From Brassica napus (lineage: Eukaryota; Streptophyta; Magnoliopsida; Brassicales; Brassicaceae): a DNA stretch of 64,000 nucleotides. Below, in pieces: positions 19,337 through 32,547 of this stretch; positions within the stretch are counted from its first letter, which is position 1, and each line of letters opens with the position of its first letter. Where the stretch lies: assembly GCF_020379485.1 (NCBI RefSeq), contig NC_063445.1, positions 54,833,422-54,897,421 of the forward strand, in the 5' to 3' direction. Below the pieces are notes generated by a model. That model was not told where the DNA came from and searched no databases. It saw only the letters and a program-made list of their open reading frames with translations. The translations under genes and the position numbers were made by a program.

Positions 19337-20462
19337 TGGTTATCATGGTATAGTTAAAGCTGTTGGTGGCTTTCAAATTTTATTTAACATGAATTTATGT
19401 TCAAAGCGTATTCAAAATTTTAAAAAGTTCAGAACCTTTAACATATAATATAAAGTCCATAAATTAATAAATGTGATAGATTAATAAATTTCATACGTCT
19501 CAATTAGAACCAGTGTATAATATGACATAATTCGATAAAATAATAAAAATATTTTTTTAAAAAATATTGTGTAAATACATGGTCTTAATATAAACATAAA
19601 TTCATAATTAATATGTATAAAGTTATATAAATATAAACATTAAGTGAAATTTATCTTTAATTTTTATTATATTTCTAAACATATTGATGTTTGTCATTTT
19701 ACTGCATTTATATTTATGGTAAATATTTTCTATATGCCAAACAATCGAATAAAAACAACATAAAATTTGTATCTATAAAATTTAATTAACATACAGTAAA
19801 CTATAAGTATTATTATTATATTTATATTGAACATCATTTAAAATAGATAAAATCTTAAAAACAAATTTTCTGTAAATTAATAACTTTATTAATTAATAAA
19901 ATAACAAACTTTCAATATTATTAATTTATAGGGGTTTTAATGTATATTAAATACTTTTACACAATAATTACCAAATATATAAACAGATTCACAAAACTTG
20001 TTCAAAAATCTTATAAAACTTATGGTAATATGACCAATCTTTAAGACTGGATGTCATGGAGGACAGGCGGCAACTACACTATATTAATAGGCCATTAACG
20101 CTTTAAACGTGGTATTTAATAATAATTGATTCTGGACATTGTGAAAAATAATATTAAATGTGTAGAATTTTTGTACAAAAAAATACTTGACGAATATACA
20201 ATATGTAAACATATATTCTCTTATTCCAGAATGAATATGGTAGTATAGCGAATAAAACACCACATTTAGAATTTTATATGATTTAGCAGATAACAGAAGT
20301 AGTATCAAGAGATTTCTTCAAACATTATCTAATAGTATTTCACATGCAATGAGTAAATATATTTATCTATATTTTATACAGAATTTAATGAATTATATGG
20401 AAATACTTTCATAAGGAACAAATCAAGATAAATTATGTGAAAATGATTTCAAAATATCAAAA

Positions 20463-20464
<2 letters not shown>
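19337..20464. other. AT-rich gene-free stretch with a MITE end
   Basis: No gene. Around 19875-19940 the DNA resembles the ends of the element at 2481-3011 (TTAATTTATAGGGGTTTTAAT), so a truncated relative may be here. Confidence 0.4.
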
Positions 20465-20522
<58 letters not shown>

Positions 20523-20526
20523 ATAT
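20465..20526. repeat. Compound (AT)n(GT)n microsatellite
   Basis: About 44 bp of AT dinucleotides pass directly into GT dinucleotides. Confidence 0.95.
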
Positions 20527-22642
20527 ACATAATGATCGCATCAACTTCAAGAGAAATTAGGCTGAATATACCTACAAAAAGCCAATATTAACTAACTACC
20601 CTAACACTATTGTTGACACTATTGACATATTTATAATCCAATATAACTCATGCCCAAACTATCTCATTCCTTCTCTCTTCTCTTTCTCTCGGGTCTCCAC
20701 TATTCTAATGACCAAACAATCTTCTTCTTTTTTTATCTCTCTCTTTTGAATCTCATAAAAATCCCTAAATATAGTTTATAGCTTTTTCAAGTCTACACAT
20801 GAATTCTTCTTCTCTTTTCTACTTTCACAGATGTAAATTGGTTGTCTGTTATGTATTTTTAAATTAATACAGAACTTGGATCTTATCACTTCATGAGTTC
20901 GTCTACCGCAACATCTTCGTCAGTTCACTCGGTCTCAACCACCACTGTGCGTATTGGATAGATCTCGTCGATTCAGATGCTGGTGTGTGTATGGGCTGTA
21001 TAGGGTCTCCCCGACATCAATAAAAACAACATGAAGCAAACACTTCATGGTGAGTATTGTGAGCTCGTAAATCTGTTAATAAATGTTACAAAACATGTTA
21101 AAGATTTTTTAAATGGTTTATAAGATGTTAATAAATAGTTGACATTGGCTTATACATAATTTGTTAAATGGTATGAAATTTGTTACCGGCCTAACAAGTC
21201 ATATATGTCAAAACTTAGCAGTTACATTTTATATAATATGTTATGTTCGGTTAGCTGTTATAAAACATGTTATTGCTTTTTAAATTGGATGGAAAGATGT
21301 TAAAAATAACTATCATTACATGATATATATTTTCTTAACTGGTAAAAAATAGATTATCGTGTTAACTTAATCATTATCTATTCAACTAATATTTTCTTAG
21401 CGGTTAACTATTATTGTATATAAATCAAGCAATTATTGTATTGTTACTAATACTTCATTGTGGTTATTTTCTCTTTATGTACCGTGTTTTCTCTCTCTTC
21501 GGAAATAGTTGCAGAGTCGATAAAATCCTAGAACTAGTAATTTTTTTGGAAGGTTTGGAGATTTAAGAAGATGAGGAGATTATTGTATGATTGGCGTTGG
21601 AAACAGAGTAGGTCATGATTTGGGGTTTTAAGAAGAAGATTGATTGATTTGAAATGAAGCTTTAATCTTAAGAAAGGTTGAGATAATTGGAAGAAAAAGA
21701 GATAGATGAAAAAAGTATGAGTTCGGGAAAGAAAGAAAAACAATATGAAACTTTAGGGTAAGGATAAAATGGGAAAGGAAAACACAAATGTTTATAGTGA
21801 ACATAGGTTTTTCATAGTTTCAGATAGTTTCTTAATTTTCTAGCGATTTGGATATATTCACTCAATTGCTCAAACTTCAATATAGAAAACTTTTATAATA
21901 TATATGGATAATATAAAAAGAAGTATAAAAACTTATGTGAAATTTAAATATTTATAATAATAATACGTTAAGCTAATAAATACTGGATTGCTGAGATATA
22001 AAATTTTACATATTAAAAGGTATATTTTATTTTCCTTAGTAATATGAAAAGGATGGATTAGTATGATTATCAATATCTTCAAGCTAGTGTACAATTAAAT
22101 TAAAAATCAAGGCTGGATCCACGTATGGCTACAACCTGAGCATTATTTGGATTACATTGGGAAGAGAAGTTGGGCGATTTAAAATTTTAAATTCTAAACG
22201 GGTAAGAATTTGATTTGCTGTCGTAGATCTTTATTGGTGCATTTCCTGTTAATTTGTCTGTTCCTAATGAATTTCAATTTTCATTTTAAATGCATAGCAA
22301 AAATATAAAATAATAAATATCATATATCTTCATTTTCAAAGATTCCGAGCATCTTTCAACTTATATTGTTCTCTTACCTTCAGACTGGAAGCAATAAAAG
22401 GAAATTGCATTGAGGAGAACTTTTAAAAATAAACATTGGCTCCATGTGTCATTCACAAGTTTGTCATTACTTATGTGTCAACACGCGTCAACACCACATT
22501 CCACCTCACATCCTTTTTTTAATAACTTTTTTAGCTTAGAGTAATTGCATTTCATGTCATTGGCACAAACATATAGTATAAGTTTCATTTATGCATCTTT
22601 ATTTTAAACATAAGTATATCTCATGATTACAGGCTATTGGCA
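20527..22642. other. Gene-free region with a CT-rich leader-like patch
   Basis: 20650-20760 is CT-rich like a plant 5' leader, and an ATG at 20894 opens MSSSTATSSSVHSVSTTTVR but stops after about 22 codons. No further exon was convincing. The remainder is AT-rich. Confidence 0.4.
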
Positions 22643-22720
22643 CATTTATTTTCGAATATACAACCTTAATACGTGCGACTTCATTTATTTTCGAATATAG
22701 AACCTTAATACGTGCGACTT
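22643..22720. repeat. Perfectly adjacent 39-bp direct repeat
   Basis: Two abutting units of 39 bp (22643-22681 and 22682-22720; begin CATTTATTTTCGAATATA, end ACGTGCGACTT) differ at one base. The end GTGCGACTTTCC is also present in inverse near 23077-23088. Confidence 0.85.
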
Positions 22721-23156
22721 TCCATAAAAATAAGTATATTTCTTGTCTTCCCAAAAAAAAAAACAAACGCATGATTGCTTTACTATATATTACAATCTAC
22801 AGAATAAAAATTATATTATAATCTCTTTTATTTCATATTTTAGATTTGTCGATCATAAAAACTATTAGTTATCTATAAATTTGAATCTGAATGTGCTAGC
22901 AATGCAGATAACATAATCTCGATCACGAATCATAATGTGCTAGCAATTTAAATTATGAATACATTTGACCATAAAGATAACATAATAAAAAATATATAAC
23001 TTTGTATATTTGATCATGTAAAAAATATAAGGATTTGACCAAACAGCTAATATAATCAAAAATATTATATGATTATGGAAAGTCGCACATATAAAGTGAT
23101 AACATCACGTTCATCTAGCAACGGCATCACGATCACGTTTAAATATGGAAATTCGA

Positions 23157-23264
23157 AAATTGGGATCAAATATCACAATCACTGTTCATCATGTTTCTAA
23201 TTATAGAAAGTCGGATGTTAAATCTTAATGGTCATAGAAGAGATGTCATATTTGATCCCAATTT
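23157..23264. repeat. Inverted repeat with ~70-bp loop
   Basis: AAATTGGGATCAAATATCAC (23157-23176) pairs with GTCATATTTGATCCCAATTT (23245-23264), with one mismatch in 20. A transcript would form a stem-loop of small-RNA-precursor size; an old MITE is as likely. Confidence 0.6.
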
Positions 23265-23847
23265 CTGAATAATTATGGATGTTGTCCAATCAACGACTTA
23301 ATTATATTTACTTCAATTTGGACATGAAAATATTTTTTTACGAATATACATTCCTACCTCGCTGTAAATATAAAATAATCAAGACACAAAATCTTAGTTT
23401 AACATATCTGAAGCCATAATATCTCTAAATTTTTCGAATTATGCGTATAATTATGGATTTTTTTTTTGCATTGTTTGTAGGCGTTAGAATAATGAGTTTT
23501 AACTTCCTTAAAAACTTTTCCTTATAAGTTATGCTTTTTATATTTTATTATTATATTATCTATGTTTTGTTTAATCTTATGAAAACAATAATTTGATTTT
23601 CTATTTTTATTTTTATCTTAATATCATAACTAAGTTTAAATAATTATTTACTTCCACGGATTAAACTTTGATTACATCTAACCATTAACCAATAACACAA
23701 GTTTTTAACGGTTTAAATAATTAACCTTATATAAACATAATCAATTTAGTCCAATCCGTCATTGTATAACATGTAATATATGAGACCTGAACTTTTACCT
23801 TCTAAATATTTGTAGACTAAAAATTATAAACTTTTTTAGTCTATTCA

Positions 23848-23876
23848 CCCTGTGCAGGGCGCGGATCATCACCTAG
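23848..23876 (+). mobile_element. Helitron 3' terminus
   Basis: A hairpin CCCTG-TG-CAGGG is followed by GCGGATCATCAC and CTAG, then T. Hairpin plus CTRR end followed by T is the Helitron 3' signature. The 5' end was not located; the AT-rich DNA to the left is presumably its body. Confidence 0.6.
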
Positions 23877-24087
23877 TATATATTACAAGTGCTCAAAAAA
23901 AATGTTTTTGCAAAAAGGGTCAAAATCGATTCATTTGTTTTCCGTACTTTTTTAAAGAAATGAACCAACATGATGTAATTTATTGCCAAAAAACTATTAA
24001 GAATATTTGTCATAATTTTATCTTATTTCTCTTAAGAATTTGTCTAGCTTTTCTGTTATCATCTGTAAACGCAGTTTTTTACGGATG

Positions 24088-24715
24088 GTAAAGGTTGTTG
24101 GCATTTTACAACAGTCACAAAAAATGCTATAAGCTGCTCAATAAAAGTTGGCAGTTTACGGTTATGAACGGTAGTAGATAGGTAAATAATAATAAAAATT
24201 TATGAAAAAAAAAATTAAAACTGTAATATTATATATATATATTCATTTTATATTTTAATTCACTAAAAGTATTAGTATAATTTATTTTATTAAAATTTTA
24301 AACCAAAAATATTCCCTATAATTTTAAAAATTAATATATACGTATATAAAGATATATACATATATAAAATATTCTTTTAAAATTTCCAATATAAATCTTC
24401 AAAACAAATTTTATTGAAATTATGAATTTCATTTAAACTAAAAAAAAAATGTAATATTTTTATTAATTGTATTGTATTAATAATTATTATATTTTATCAT
24501 AATAGTATGTTTTGATATTCTTATAATGTTATTGTGTTAATATTGATATTTTATTATTAAACCGATGTAGTATATCGTAATCAATCAGTCATAAATATTT
24601 CGCAAACGCATAAATTTATAAACGCTAACTTTATTAGTCATACAAATCGCTTAATAACATCAGAACCACAGCGAGCCGCATCCGCAAACTCTCGCAACCA
24701 CACATGTAATCGATG
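24088..24715. mobile_element. Non-autonomous element, copy 2 of the family at 15296
   Basis: Shares with copy 1 the starting block GTTG.C.TTTTACAACA.TCA, the AT-rich middle, and the end block GCATCCGCAAACTC.CGCAA.CAC. Boundaries are approximate and no target duplication was identified. Confidence 0.5.
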
Positions 24716-25295
24716 CATTTCGACCGGTGAGACCCTTAATTGTCTTTTTAAATTTTAATCAGAATTTAATACAAAAATATACTTTTTTATCAATTTATGG
24801 CTATATATTCTTGTTTATTTGGTTAGTAGATCGTACACACATGTTTATTACAAAGAACTTACCCTGCCATTAAGATTTTAGTTAAGCATATAAATTCTTT
24901 CATCATGTTAGAACCCCAACCTTTGCTTTCTTCTTTCTCACATTCCCACTTAAACTTATAATCATTAGACAAATTGGGTAATTATTACCTACCCCATTGC
25001 TATTAGAAAACTTAGCACGATTAATTACTCATCACTTTGTTTCCATTTTCTTTATCATATTTTAAGTAAAGCAGATAAATTGGCCAGTGTGAATTTCCCT
25101 TTAAATAATCAGAAGTCATCGAATGTCTAATGAGCAGAAAAGAAGAGAGAGAGAAAAATAAAGCAGAAAAAGGATATAACTATTAGATAAGTGGAACTGA
25201 GTGGGGTTGGGATTTACCGATAGATCCATCCTAATTGTCTTCGTATTTTTTTTGAACATTTTTTTATTTAGCTTATCAGAAAATCCTGTCTAGTG

Positions 25296-25309
25296 TCTTT
25301 GACCAAAAA
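25296..25309 (+). repeat. 14-bp micro-insertion TCTTTGACC-oligo(A)
   Basis: Flanked by AATCCTGTCTAGTG (25282-25295) and AATCCAGTCTAGTG (25310-25323), 13 of 14 identical. The insert has the TTGACC tail word before the A run. Confidence 0.7.
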
Positions 25310-25642
25310 AATCCAGTCTAGTGGTACGTAGAAAATCTTAACACTATGAGACTATGTCACTATCCAAATTTAATCTGAACCTCTTATTGACAATCAATGT
25401 TAAATGACTTGGCGAGAGATCAGTGGTTATGGTAAATCTAGGTACTATTGAATAGTCTCTCTGTTTCCTGAAAAATATCATTATGATAAATTTCACATGG
25501 ATTAAAAAATTGCAAAATATATTTATGTATTTTTATTTAATGTATAATTAATTAAATAAAATAATTAACTTAAAAATTATTGGTTATTTAAGATAAAATA
25601 TAAAGATGTAAAGTCATATTTCGAAAATGTAGAATTTAATTC

Positions 25643-25659
25643 CTTTTTTTGTGAGTGAT
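25643..25659 (-). repeat. Oligo(T) micro-insertion, 17 bp
   Basis: CTTTTTTTGTGAGTGAT lies between AGAATTTAATTC (25631-25642) and AGAATGTAATTC (25660-25671), 11 of 12 identical. Confidence 0.5.
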
Positions 25660-25966
25660 AGAATGTAATTCTTTTGAAAAAAAATTATATTTTTTTATGA
25701 AACAGAAGTAGTATGATAAAACAGAAAATCAATATATGCACAATTCATATAAGAATCTCAATACTAATAGAGTTTACAACCCGGGTTAACTCAAACCCAC
25801 GAAGGAACGACTAATCGATTTTAAAAGGGAGATTATCCTACTCATGTTGAAGAAAATAATCAAAACAAAAGAGGAAAAGTGCTATGGTTTACGACACGCT
25901 GGTCGCATAAGTAGACTTTAAAAGAAGACGGTTTGAACTAAACTAACGCGTAAATAGAGTTTTAAG

Positions 25967-26042
25967 AGCATGGGGGTTCTTAGGGTGGAATTCTTATATT
26001 CCGCTAAGAACCTCACCTTAAAAACTCCCGGTAATCATGCTC
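25967..26042. mobile_element. 76-bp Harbinger-type MITE with TAA target duplication
   Basis: The ends GAGCATG and CATGCTC are perfect inverses flanked by TAA (25964-25966 and 26043-26045). Inner arms GGGTTCTTAG / CTAAGAACC make it almost fully palindromic. It belongs to the same family as 55181-55386. Confidence 0.8.
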
Positions 26043-27310
26043 TAACACCTGGGTTGCATTATAGGCTCTACAAAGGTTACTAACGTGTCTCCTTTATACT
26101 TTTTATGTAAGAATATTTTATATTCTATATGACCTATGTATCTATTAGTTTAATATAAAGTTCAAGTTCATATTATTGTTTTAGATTCTAATATAAAAGA
26201 CGATACCGTGATGGATCGGTTTCGATTAAGAATTAGAATCCGGGTGTATTGATAACCCTCCTACTTTACCTTATGTTTAAATATGTCTTTAATCTCATAA
26301 TCATATATATATATGTTAAAGGTAATGATAATGGAATACATTACCATTATTAATATTTATATCAGTATACGTACGTTGTGGTACCGTTAATATAACGAAT
26401 GGTTGTGATGAAGTCTTAGAGAGTTGTGTTGGTTAAGACTCATGTCTCTTTGACTAATATAAAAACACAACACTCGTTCATCTTTTTCTTCTTCACGTAA
26501 GACGAGAATCTTTCTAAAAGATACACAAGAAAAATACTAATTATTGAAGGAGAGATTAAAGGTAGGTTTGGGGTTTCTTGTCCATCAAGGAAACCACCAA
26601 AGAAAAAAAGTTAAAGAGGAGAAGATAAATTGGTGGAATTGCATCCAAGCAGGGATCAAGGTTAGTGTTTCAACCTTCTTTAGAAATGTGTTAGGGTTGA
26701 ATTAAATCAAATCTAGATTAGGTCTTGGTGTTGATTTCTTAATCGAAATCATAAAATTATTTAACATTTTATTGGTCTCTCACACGTAAAAGTCAGTTCC
26801 CATGGCCTTTTCAGAGATCCGCTTGATTAAGTTATGCATTGGTTTTTTTCCTTCTACTGCAATGCTTTATATATCAAATTCACTACCCAATATATTTTTT
26901 AAAAGTTTCCCAATATCTTTTGTTAGTCCAACAGTATGCGAAATGCGGATTTAGAATCAGATTATGATATAGCGATAACAGTAACACAATCATCTAAACT
27001 TCATGTTTTGTTTATCTTTTATATACAAATAGAAACATTTTTAAGAGCATACCACTTATTTCTATAATTTATAGTCTAAGCAAAAAAACAAAATAATGTG
27101 TGGCAATAAAAGATATTGATATTTCTTCTTACTCAACATAATGAATTATAAAATACATATCCAACCATTTAATCTGTACTAAATAACCTATATGTTGTTA
27201 ACTTCAATTAATTTACAGAAGTGAAATATCAACCGTAAGTATATGTTTTTTTGGAAGGATTAACAATGGTAAACATAGAGAATAGAGATACGAACGACTA
27301 ATTTCTGTTC
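26043..27310. other. Promoter-like patch, possible solo LTR, no gene recognised
   Basis: Near 26453 a TATA-like ACTAATATAAAAAC is followed by a CT- then purine-rich leader (26470-26680), resembling an LTR R/U5 segment or an orphan promoter. A TGTTAA (26307) ... TTAACA (26760) pair could be LTR ends, but the flanks do not show a matching target duplication. No coding frame follows. Confidence 0.3.
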
Positions 27311-27327
27311 ATAATAATTTAAATTTT

Positions 27328-27499
27328 TATTTTTTTTTGATAACTCTGGTATCTGGGCAACCACATTCCCAACTATCTCCCGAAAAGAGTCCAGCGCCCC
27401 AACGGAAGAGATGTTAAATCCGTTGTGGCCAAGGCTCGAACCCGGGTGGCGGACAGTACAGCTGTACCTCCTTTACCACCAAGCTACGAGCGCTTGGTT
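27328..27499 (-). mobile_element. tRNA-derived SINE with 16-bp target-site duplication
   Basis: Read on the minus strand, the element starts near GCGCTCGTAGCTTGGTGG (A box TAGCTTGGTGG), has a B box GGGTTCGAGCC about 40 bp on, and ends in GAGTTATC plus an A run. It is flanked by perfect 16-bp repeats TAATAATTTAAATTTT (27312-27327 and 27500-27515). The A and B boxes make it a Pol III-transcribed SINE of the kind common in Brassicaceae. It needs LINE machinery to move. Confidence 0.85.
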
Positions 27500-27942
27500 T
27501 AATAATTTAAATTTTATACACAGCTTAAATATTTTTACTACTTTCATTAAAAAATTCACTAAATTTATTTAAACATCATAGGACTATGCAACCAACAAGT
27601 TATTATAGTCTTAAATCTCGCACATTATGTAAATATTAGTATATAGGTTACAGGTTACTACTTACTAGATTCAACTAGGTGATGTTATTTCATTAATTAC
27701 GTTTGCGCTGGAAGTGGACGATTGAACAAAATGGATTAGGTGTGTCCGTGTGTGTAATTTTGTCTGGCTTGAATATTTACTCCACTCGTATCCCCATCCA
27801 ATACTTATCGAAGCCCAAAGAGAAATAAAAAAAATAGCAAAAGGGCTTGGTCAGAAGGTTAGAACTGTGGTAATTGAAATTGTTTTATCACCCAATTAGT
27901 TGGTATGCAATTAGAACGAAGTTGGTTTACCTTCTTTAGTCG

Positions 27943-28637
27943 TAGGGATGTGCACTTTACCCTATATCCGAAGCCGCACCAGAACCCGAACCGAAAAACC
28001 CGAACCGAAATCCGAACCGAAGTAGCAAAATACCCGAACATGTATTAAGTTATGAGAGATTGGATATCCGAACCCGAACGGATAATATCCGAACCCGAAT
28101 GGATATCCGAAGATAACCGAACATATGTATACTTACCCTTATATTTCTAGTTTACATCTCTCATTTTTTTTTAAATATTTATATTGATGTTACACATAAT
28201 TTAAGATCATAAGTATATATAATTATGGAGAAAATGATTTGATATTCATTTAAAATGCATGTCAAACTTTTTTTTTCATGTATTAACAAAAGTTACATTC
28301 AAAGATTAAAAACAAAACCCAAATTAATATCTATTTGTTTTTGAAATATTATCTCCAAACCTATTAATCATTCAATCTATAAAAAATAAAAAAATCAGTT
28401 AAGTGAAATCTATATTTTTAAATACAATAAACTTAAAAAATGAAAAATTTACTTTTTTTTCTTTGAAAAACTAAATATCCGAACCCGATTCAAAATAACC
28501 GAACCCGAACTAAAAATACCCGAATCCGACCTGAAGTACAGAAATACCCAAACGGATTCTTTATCCCTATACTGAAATACTCGAAAATCTGAAATACCCG
28601 ATCCGAACCCGAACGGGTATCCGAACGCCCACCTCTG
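27943..28637. mobile_element. hAT-like non-autonomous element with CCGAAC word arrays
   Basis: Ends TAGGGATGTGC and GCCCACCTCTG are imperfect inverses. Arrays of CCGAAC/ACCCGAA fill ~100-150 bp at each end and an AT-rich centre lies between. Flanks TTTAGTCG (27935-27942) and TTTAATTG (28638-28645) match at 6 of 8 positions, compatible with an old 8-bp hAT duplication. Confidence 0.65.
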
Positions 28638-28723
28638 TTTAATTGTGCAATGAAATACAACCCCGTGAAGTTGATGTGCTGTTATTTATTTATTTATTTT
28701 TGTTAAAGGGTGTGCCGTTATTT

Positions 28724-28737
28724 TTTTTTTGTCAACT
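28724..28737 (-). repeat. 14-bp micro-insertion oligo(T)-GTCAACT, 15-bp duplication
   Basis: TTTTTTTGTCAACT separates two perfect copies of GGTGTGCCGTTATTT (28709-28723 and 28738-28752). In reverse complement the insert is AGTTGAC plus oligo(A). Confidence 0.75.
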
Positions 28738-28752
28738 GGTGTGCCGTTATTT

Positions 28753-31240
28753 AGTCTGCAGAAGCCCATCTACTTTCTCATATTTGATATTTTCATGAGT
28801 TCTTAATCATGTACTCAGCAGTCTCGTTTGGTGTTTCTTTAATTTTCAATTGATTACAAAATTATATTTGTAGCTGATCTTACCCAAATGCGGTTGTTTA
28901 CCCTGATGCGTATGTAACAAATTCTAGATACTTAGATTTTAGATATCCGTCTAAAACGTCAGGTATACAAATAAAGAACTTAATTGGTTTTTCTAATTAA
29001 TTAGTTTTGTCAAAAGTTTTTTTAATATAGTACTTCAAATACTATTAAAACATAAGCACAAAAACTGGACCCAACTTGGTTCTAGATAAAAAAAATTAAA
29101 AAATATTGTACATTATAATTAATTTGATTATACTATTAATAACTATAACAACTTGCCCTCAAATCTAGCCTAACTATGGTAAGACTTAAATTAGCATTTC
29201 TTTAGTTAGGACTAGATTTTGATCTGCACTTTGAAAGTGCAAAAAAAAATTTTGTTGAAAACTTTATTTAATCGTATTTTTTTCTTTATTTAAAATAGGC
29301 ATGGAAAAAATCCGTTACCGGAAGTCCGAACTGAATCCAAACAAAAACTCAATCCGTACCTGATCTGAAATATAAGAAATATCAAAGTGAGTATTGTATT
29401 ATTATCTGAATCCGAACGTGTAACCCAAAAATGAAAGTCCAAATTAATCACAAATATAAATATTTGATACATAAATATGTACTTCACATATTTAATTCAA
29501 TATTTATTTTCAATGATATCAAAAATAAGTATTTAAATTTAAATAATTACTTTAAATATCCAATTCTGTGTAAATGAGTATTTATTTCTTATGTTTTTCT
29601 TTTAAATTTTGGATTTAACTTTAGATATATCCAAACCAAACCAATATAACCCGAATCCAAACGATATAAAGTTAGTTTATGAATTTAGTACGTGATACAA
29701 ATTAGAACCAAGCCGATGTGTATTATCCGAACCCAATCCTTATTTACAAATTTTCTAGAATGAGACCTATGATGTGATACAAATTGGAAATAAAAGTTCA
29801 AACAAGGATACCTGAACGAATTCGAACTTAAAATGTGGTTTATGTTTTGTTCAGTTAGTTTTTTATTTGATTAATATTTTACATGTTTGTTGGAATAACC
29901 TGTAAAACTATACTCATAAAAATATCAATAATAACATGTTCCATCATATCATTACATATTAACAATAGCTAACTATTAATACTTATTTTATCAAATATAT
30001 ATATATACATATAATATTAACTATATGTTATTCAACCCGTCTTTAAATTGCAAGATTATTAATTTTATTATATAAATTAACTATATGTCATTCAATCCGT
30101 ATCATACTTGATAAATATATTGAATTGTTTTTAATATTCTAATTTAAATATGTATATTAAAATAGGAAATTATTTATTAGTTTATATATCTTACTTTAAT
30201 TTTTGTTTTAATAAATTGAAGTATGTTGTAAAATTCATGAATATATGTTATTACTTAATTTGTAATGTATAAAATAGATAATAAATAGATTCTTTATATT
30301 TATTAATGGGTTTACTATTTTATTATGAATATAAATATTATAGGAATGTTATTTCTTATTCTATAAATAAAAAAATTAATTAATATTCGTTTATATTTAT
30401 AGTTAATATTAATTATGAATTTTATTATTTAAAAGTAAATATTAAAAATAATTGTATATTTACATTTTAAATAAAAAGTATTAAAAGATATTTCTTAAAA
30501 TGCAATCTTAGAAAAAGATATTTTAAAAAATATATTTAGATATCTTATTTTGAAAATATTAAAATAATAGGTGAGGTATGATATCTATTTAATAATAACT
30601 AAGGTAATTGTAGGAAACAAAATAGGAAGTTAAATAAATGTTATGGTCCAGCCTAAACTATTTGCAAGCAGATAAAAAAAATTATTTTTTAATAGTATTG
30701 ATTTTATTTGATTAAATACATATACCATTTAGTTCACGTAATACATCTTTATCCCAATGAATTTCGGTTTGTTTCAATTCCGATAAAATCCTACGACTAA
30801 TATGCTACATGAAAAGCAAAATAATATCATAGTTCAATATTTGACATTCAAAAATTATCATTAAATAAATATATTTGGATCCAATTCTAAAAACCAACTC
30901 TAACACTATTCATATAATTAGTAGATTAGTATGATAGCTCTAAGATTTTCCTATCATTCTTCTGAAATCTAATAGTTTATTTAATTTTATGTAATCTTTA
31001 AAGTATATAAAAATTTTAATCAATATTTTTTACAAATATTATCAGATTTCTTTAGGTATTTTATTGGCTCAAACAGTGTCGGATCACATTGATGAGTTTT
31101 TAGATTTTTATCAGGTTTTATCAGATTTTTAATTAACAACTTTTTCATTAAATTTGAAACGGATTATATACGGGTCACCGGATTTATTGGTTCAACTAAA
31201 TGAATTAGGTATGAAAAAAATAAATAAAACTAAGGTCACA
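28753..31240. other. AT-rich gene-free DNA with a degenerate word-array element
   Basis: 29297-29760 has scattered TCCGAAC/AACCCGAAT words in the same arrangement as 27943-28637, and is probably an older relative. From 29880 to 31240 the DNA is extremely AT-rich with no gene. Confidence 0.4.
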
Positions 31241-31720
31241 TCCCCTATATATTAATCGAGAAACATTACAATTTTTTTGTAGTCACGTGTCACCACTAGG
31301 ATGAATCTTTGAATCATTATAAAAATAGGTTGGTACATCTAGTTATAATAAAAAAATTTATTAAACTAATCATAAATTTATTATTAATTTTATATATTAT
31401 TTTCTTACATAAAAGTTATTGAATTGCCTAATATGGCTAAAATATATATGTCAATTAAAGATTTTGAATAACAAAAATTTGATTAAAAAAATAGTGTATC
31501 TTTTATCATATTTGTTTAATTTTAAACTATTAAAAATCATATTAAACATATAATAAAAATGTATATTTTTCTGTATCTGTTATATTTTGAATTTTTAAAA
31601 ATGACTATAAATTATTTAAACTATTAAAAGTCTCACATTTAAATTTTGTGATCCATGCTTTAAAAAATTATGTTATGACAAAATAAAATGATCATAAAAT
31701 CATATAAGCAAAAACTCTAA
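31241..31720 (+). mobile_element. Helitron 5' part, same family as 59333
   Basis: TCCCCTATATATTAATCGAG after an A, then ACATTACA and GTCACGTGTCA.., is nearly the same as the start of the element at 59333, and similarity continues for about 480 bp (e.g. TTGAATTTTTAAAAA, AAAAGTCTCACAT, TTTTGTGATC). The 3' end was not found. Confidence 0.65.
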
Positions 31721-31745
31721 TTTAATTAACTACTAAGAATAGAAG

Positions 31746-31748
31746 ATA

Positions 31749-31771
<23 letters not shown>
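31746..31771. repeat. (AT)n microsatellite
   Basis: About 26 bp of AT dinucleotides followed by a T run. Confidence 0.9.
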
Positions 31772-31783
<12 letters not shown>

Positions 31784-32547
31784 TTAAAATATATACCATA
31801 TAAAATACATAAATATTTTAACTTAGAAATTTACTCTGAATAATTTTTTTGATAAAAGCTTTGAAAAAAAATTAAAAATTAATTTTTAAAAAATTATAAA
31901 TTACTAAAACTATTAATTCTCTAATGAAAATTTTGTTATCAATAATTTTATGTTTTTGGTATAAAAAATACAAATGATCGAAAAAACCTTATGAGTAGAA
32001 AGCATCATTTAATATAAATTAATATTAAAAATATATTATGTATGTTAATATCATTTAAATTTATTTATATATCCTATCAAATAGAAAAAAAATATTGTTT
32101 GGATTAATAAAATTGATTTATGTATTCGTACCAATTCAATTATATATGTAATAGTTACTGACTTTTAATTATTCAATATATATTTATTATTTCATAATAT
32201 GTAAAAATACATAATACATAGTGTTTGATACCAACTAACATTTTTTACCCAAAAATCAATAGGCGCTTTAAAATTTTAGTTTAATAGTTACAATACACTG
32301 ATAACTATTTAATGCATCCATTTATAGCTCATATTACATTATTAATCACATATATATATATATATATGTCGACGTCGTGCGATATATAATGTTTCTAATT
32401 AAAGCCAAGATTCTGATACTCATGATTAATCGCTCATCAACCACCATAATTTTACTATTATTTCTATTTTCTATCACCGCTTTAAAAAGAGAAGTAAAAG
32501 CTCAATAGACATATAATCTGTTTTTTATAGTAATGTCCATATACACC

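Larger units (their letters stand above)
24716..25966. other. AT-rich gene-free stretch
   Basis: No gene is supported. It contains micro-insertions at 25296 and 25643. Confidence 0.45.

Noticed and set aside
20894..20960. ATG with MSSSTATSSS start after a CT-rich leader-like patch
   Set aside because: Stops after about 22 codons with no credible downstream exon.
26307..26765. Solo LTR (TGTTAA...TTAACA) with TATA-like box
   Set aside because: No matching 5-bp target duplication, PBS or PPT neighbour, so kept only as a low-confidence note.
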